From JAJPKK01 sp035311445 (GTDB taxonomy: Bacteria; Pseudomonadota; Alphaproteobacteria; Rhizobiales; Xanthobacteraceae), in NCBI GenBank assembly GCA_035311445.1, contig DATGCX010000231.1, forward strand, positions 1 through 22,404: DNA of 22,404 nt, given 5' to 3'. The notes beneath the pieces were generated by a model. It was not told the origin of the DNA and searched no databases. It worked only from the letters and a program-made list of their open reading frames with translations. Positions 22,270 to 22,404 of the stretch are shown piece after piece (the first letter of the stretch is position 1; every line of letters starts with the position of its first letter). The position numbers and the translations under genes were made by a program.

Positions 22270-22404
22270 AATCGGTACATAAGTAAGTGGACTTTTCTTG
22301 ACATGTCGACACGAATATGACTCGCGTTGTGCATGAGGGCAAACGATGCACGACGACTGGATCATACCACGCTGGAGGCGATGCGTGAGCGTGCGGTGCG
22401 CAGT
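22270..22404 (+). mobile_element. left end of an IS630-family insertion sequence (cut by window edge)
   Basis: Base composition changes at about 22265, from GC-rich hairpins to AT-richer DNA, and a transposase start follows at 22333. The exact terminal inverted repeat and the TA target duplication cannot be fixed because the right end lies outside the window; the left boundary given is a guess from the composition change. Confidence 0.5.
22333..22404 (+). CDS. IS630-family transposase, N-terminal 24 codons only
   Basis: The ATG at 22333 opens a frame to the window edge that begins MRAN and continues DARRLDHTTLEAMRERAV, ending RS. This closely matches the start of IS630-type transposases (DARxLDHxTLExMRxRAV), which leads into their N-terminal helix-turn-helix; the DDE catalytic domain would lie outside the window. 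The match is from memory of the family and only 24 residues are available. Whether the copy is intact cannot be judged. Confidence 0.72.
   Translation, partial: MRANDARRLDHTTLEAMRERAVRS

Overview
The window looks like chromosomal DNA from an alphaproteobacterium of the order Hyphomicrobiales, most likely in or near the Bradyrhizobium/Rhodopseudomonas group. The basis is high GC with strong third-position GC bias (many long antisense open frames), protein wording typical of that group, and short palindromic intergenic repeats of kinds common there. No tRNA, rRNA, CRISPR array or prophage was seen. The genes are mostly ordinary chromosomal ones, with one insertion-sequence end at the right edge.

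Left part (1-4.7 kb): a minus-strand set of exported proteins, made of a secreted protein of unknown function (1564-2496) followed by two tandem VOC-fold paralogs with Tat-like N-termini (794-1339 and 175-780). A MITE-like palindromic element sits between them. Divergent from this set is a membrane-anchored HtrA/Deg-type serine protease (2738-3844). A palindromic repeat and a small conserved-looking protein with a TTG start follow. Middle-left (4.7-10.4 kb): a Tat-exported amidohydrolase, a Uma2-family nuclease-fold protein and a cyclase/formamidase-family hydrolase on the plus strand; then an ArsR-type regulator divergent from an EamA-family exporter; then tag (3-methyladenine-DNA glycosylase I).

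Middle-right (10.4-16.4 kb): a methylenetetrahydrofolate-reductase-family protein divergent from alaS, a DUF2147 secreted protein convergent with alaS, and a K+ channel with a cytoplasmic cyclic-nucleotide-binding domain. At 16.4-17.4 kb a small membrane protein and a winged-helix protein are divergently arranged around an unusually AT-rich 230-bp region that carries several copies of a CTGTAATTT motif. This looks like a self-contained autoregulated locus and is the most interesting uncharacterised unit here.

Right part (17.4-22.4 kb): a DUF3455 exported protein, icd (NADP isocitrate dehydrogenase) with a GT-A-like putative glycosyltransferase upstream on the same strand, and a TrmJ-type tRNA methyltransferase fused to a degenerate DUF559 nuclease-like domain. 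The window ends with a block of nested hairpins and the first 24 codons of an IS630-family transposase. I found no convincing new defence or mobile system. The candidates for something undescribed are the winged-helix/operator locus, the TrmJ-DUF559 fusion and the paired Tat-VOC proteins.
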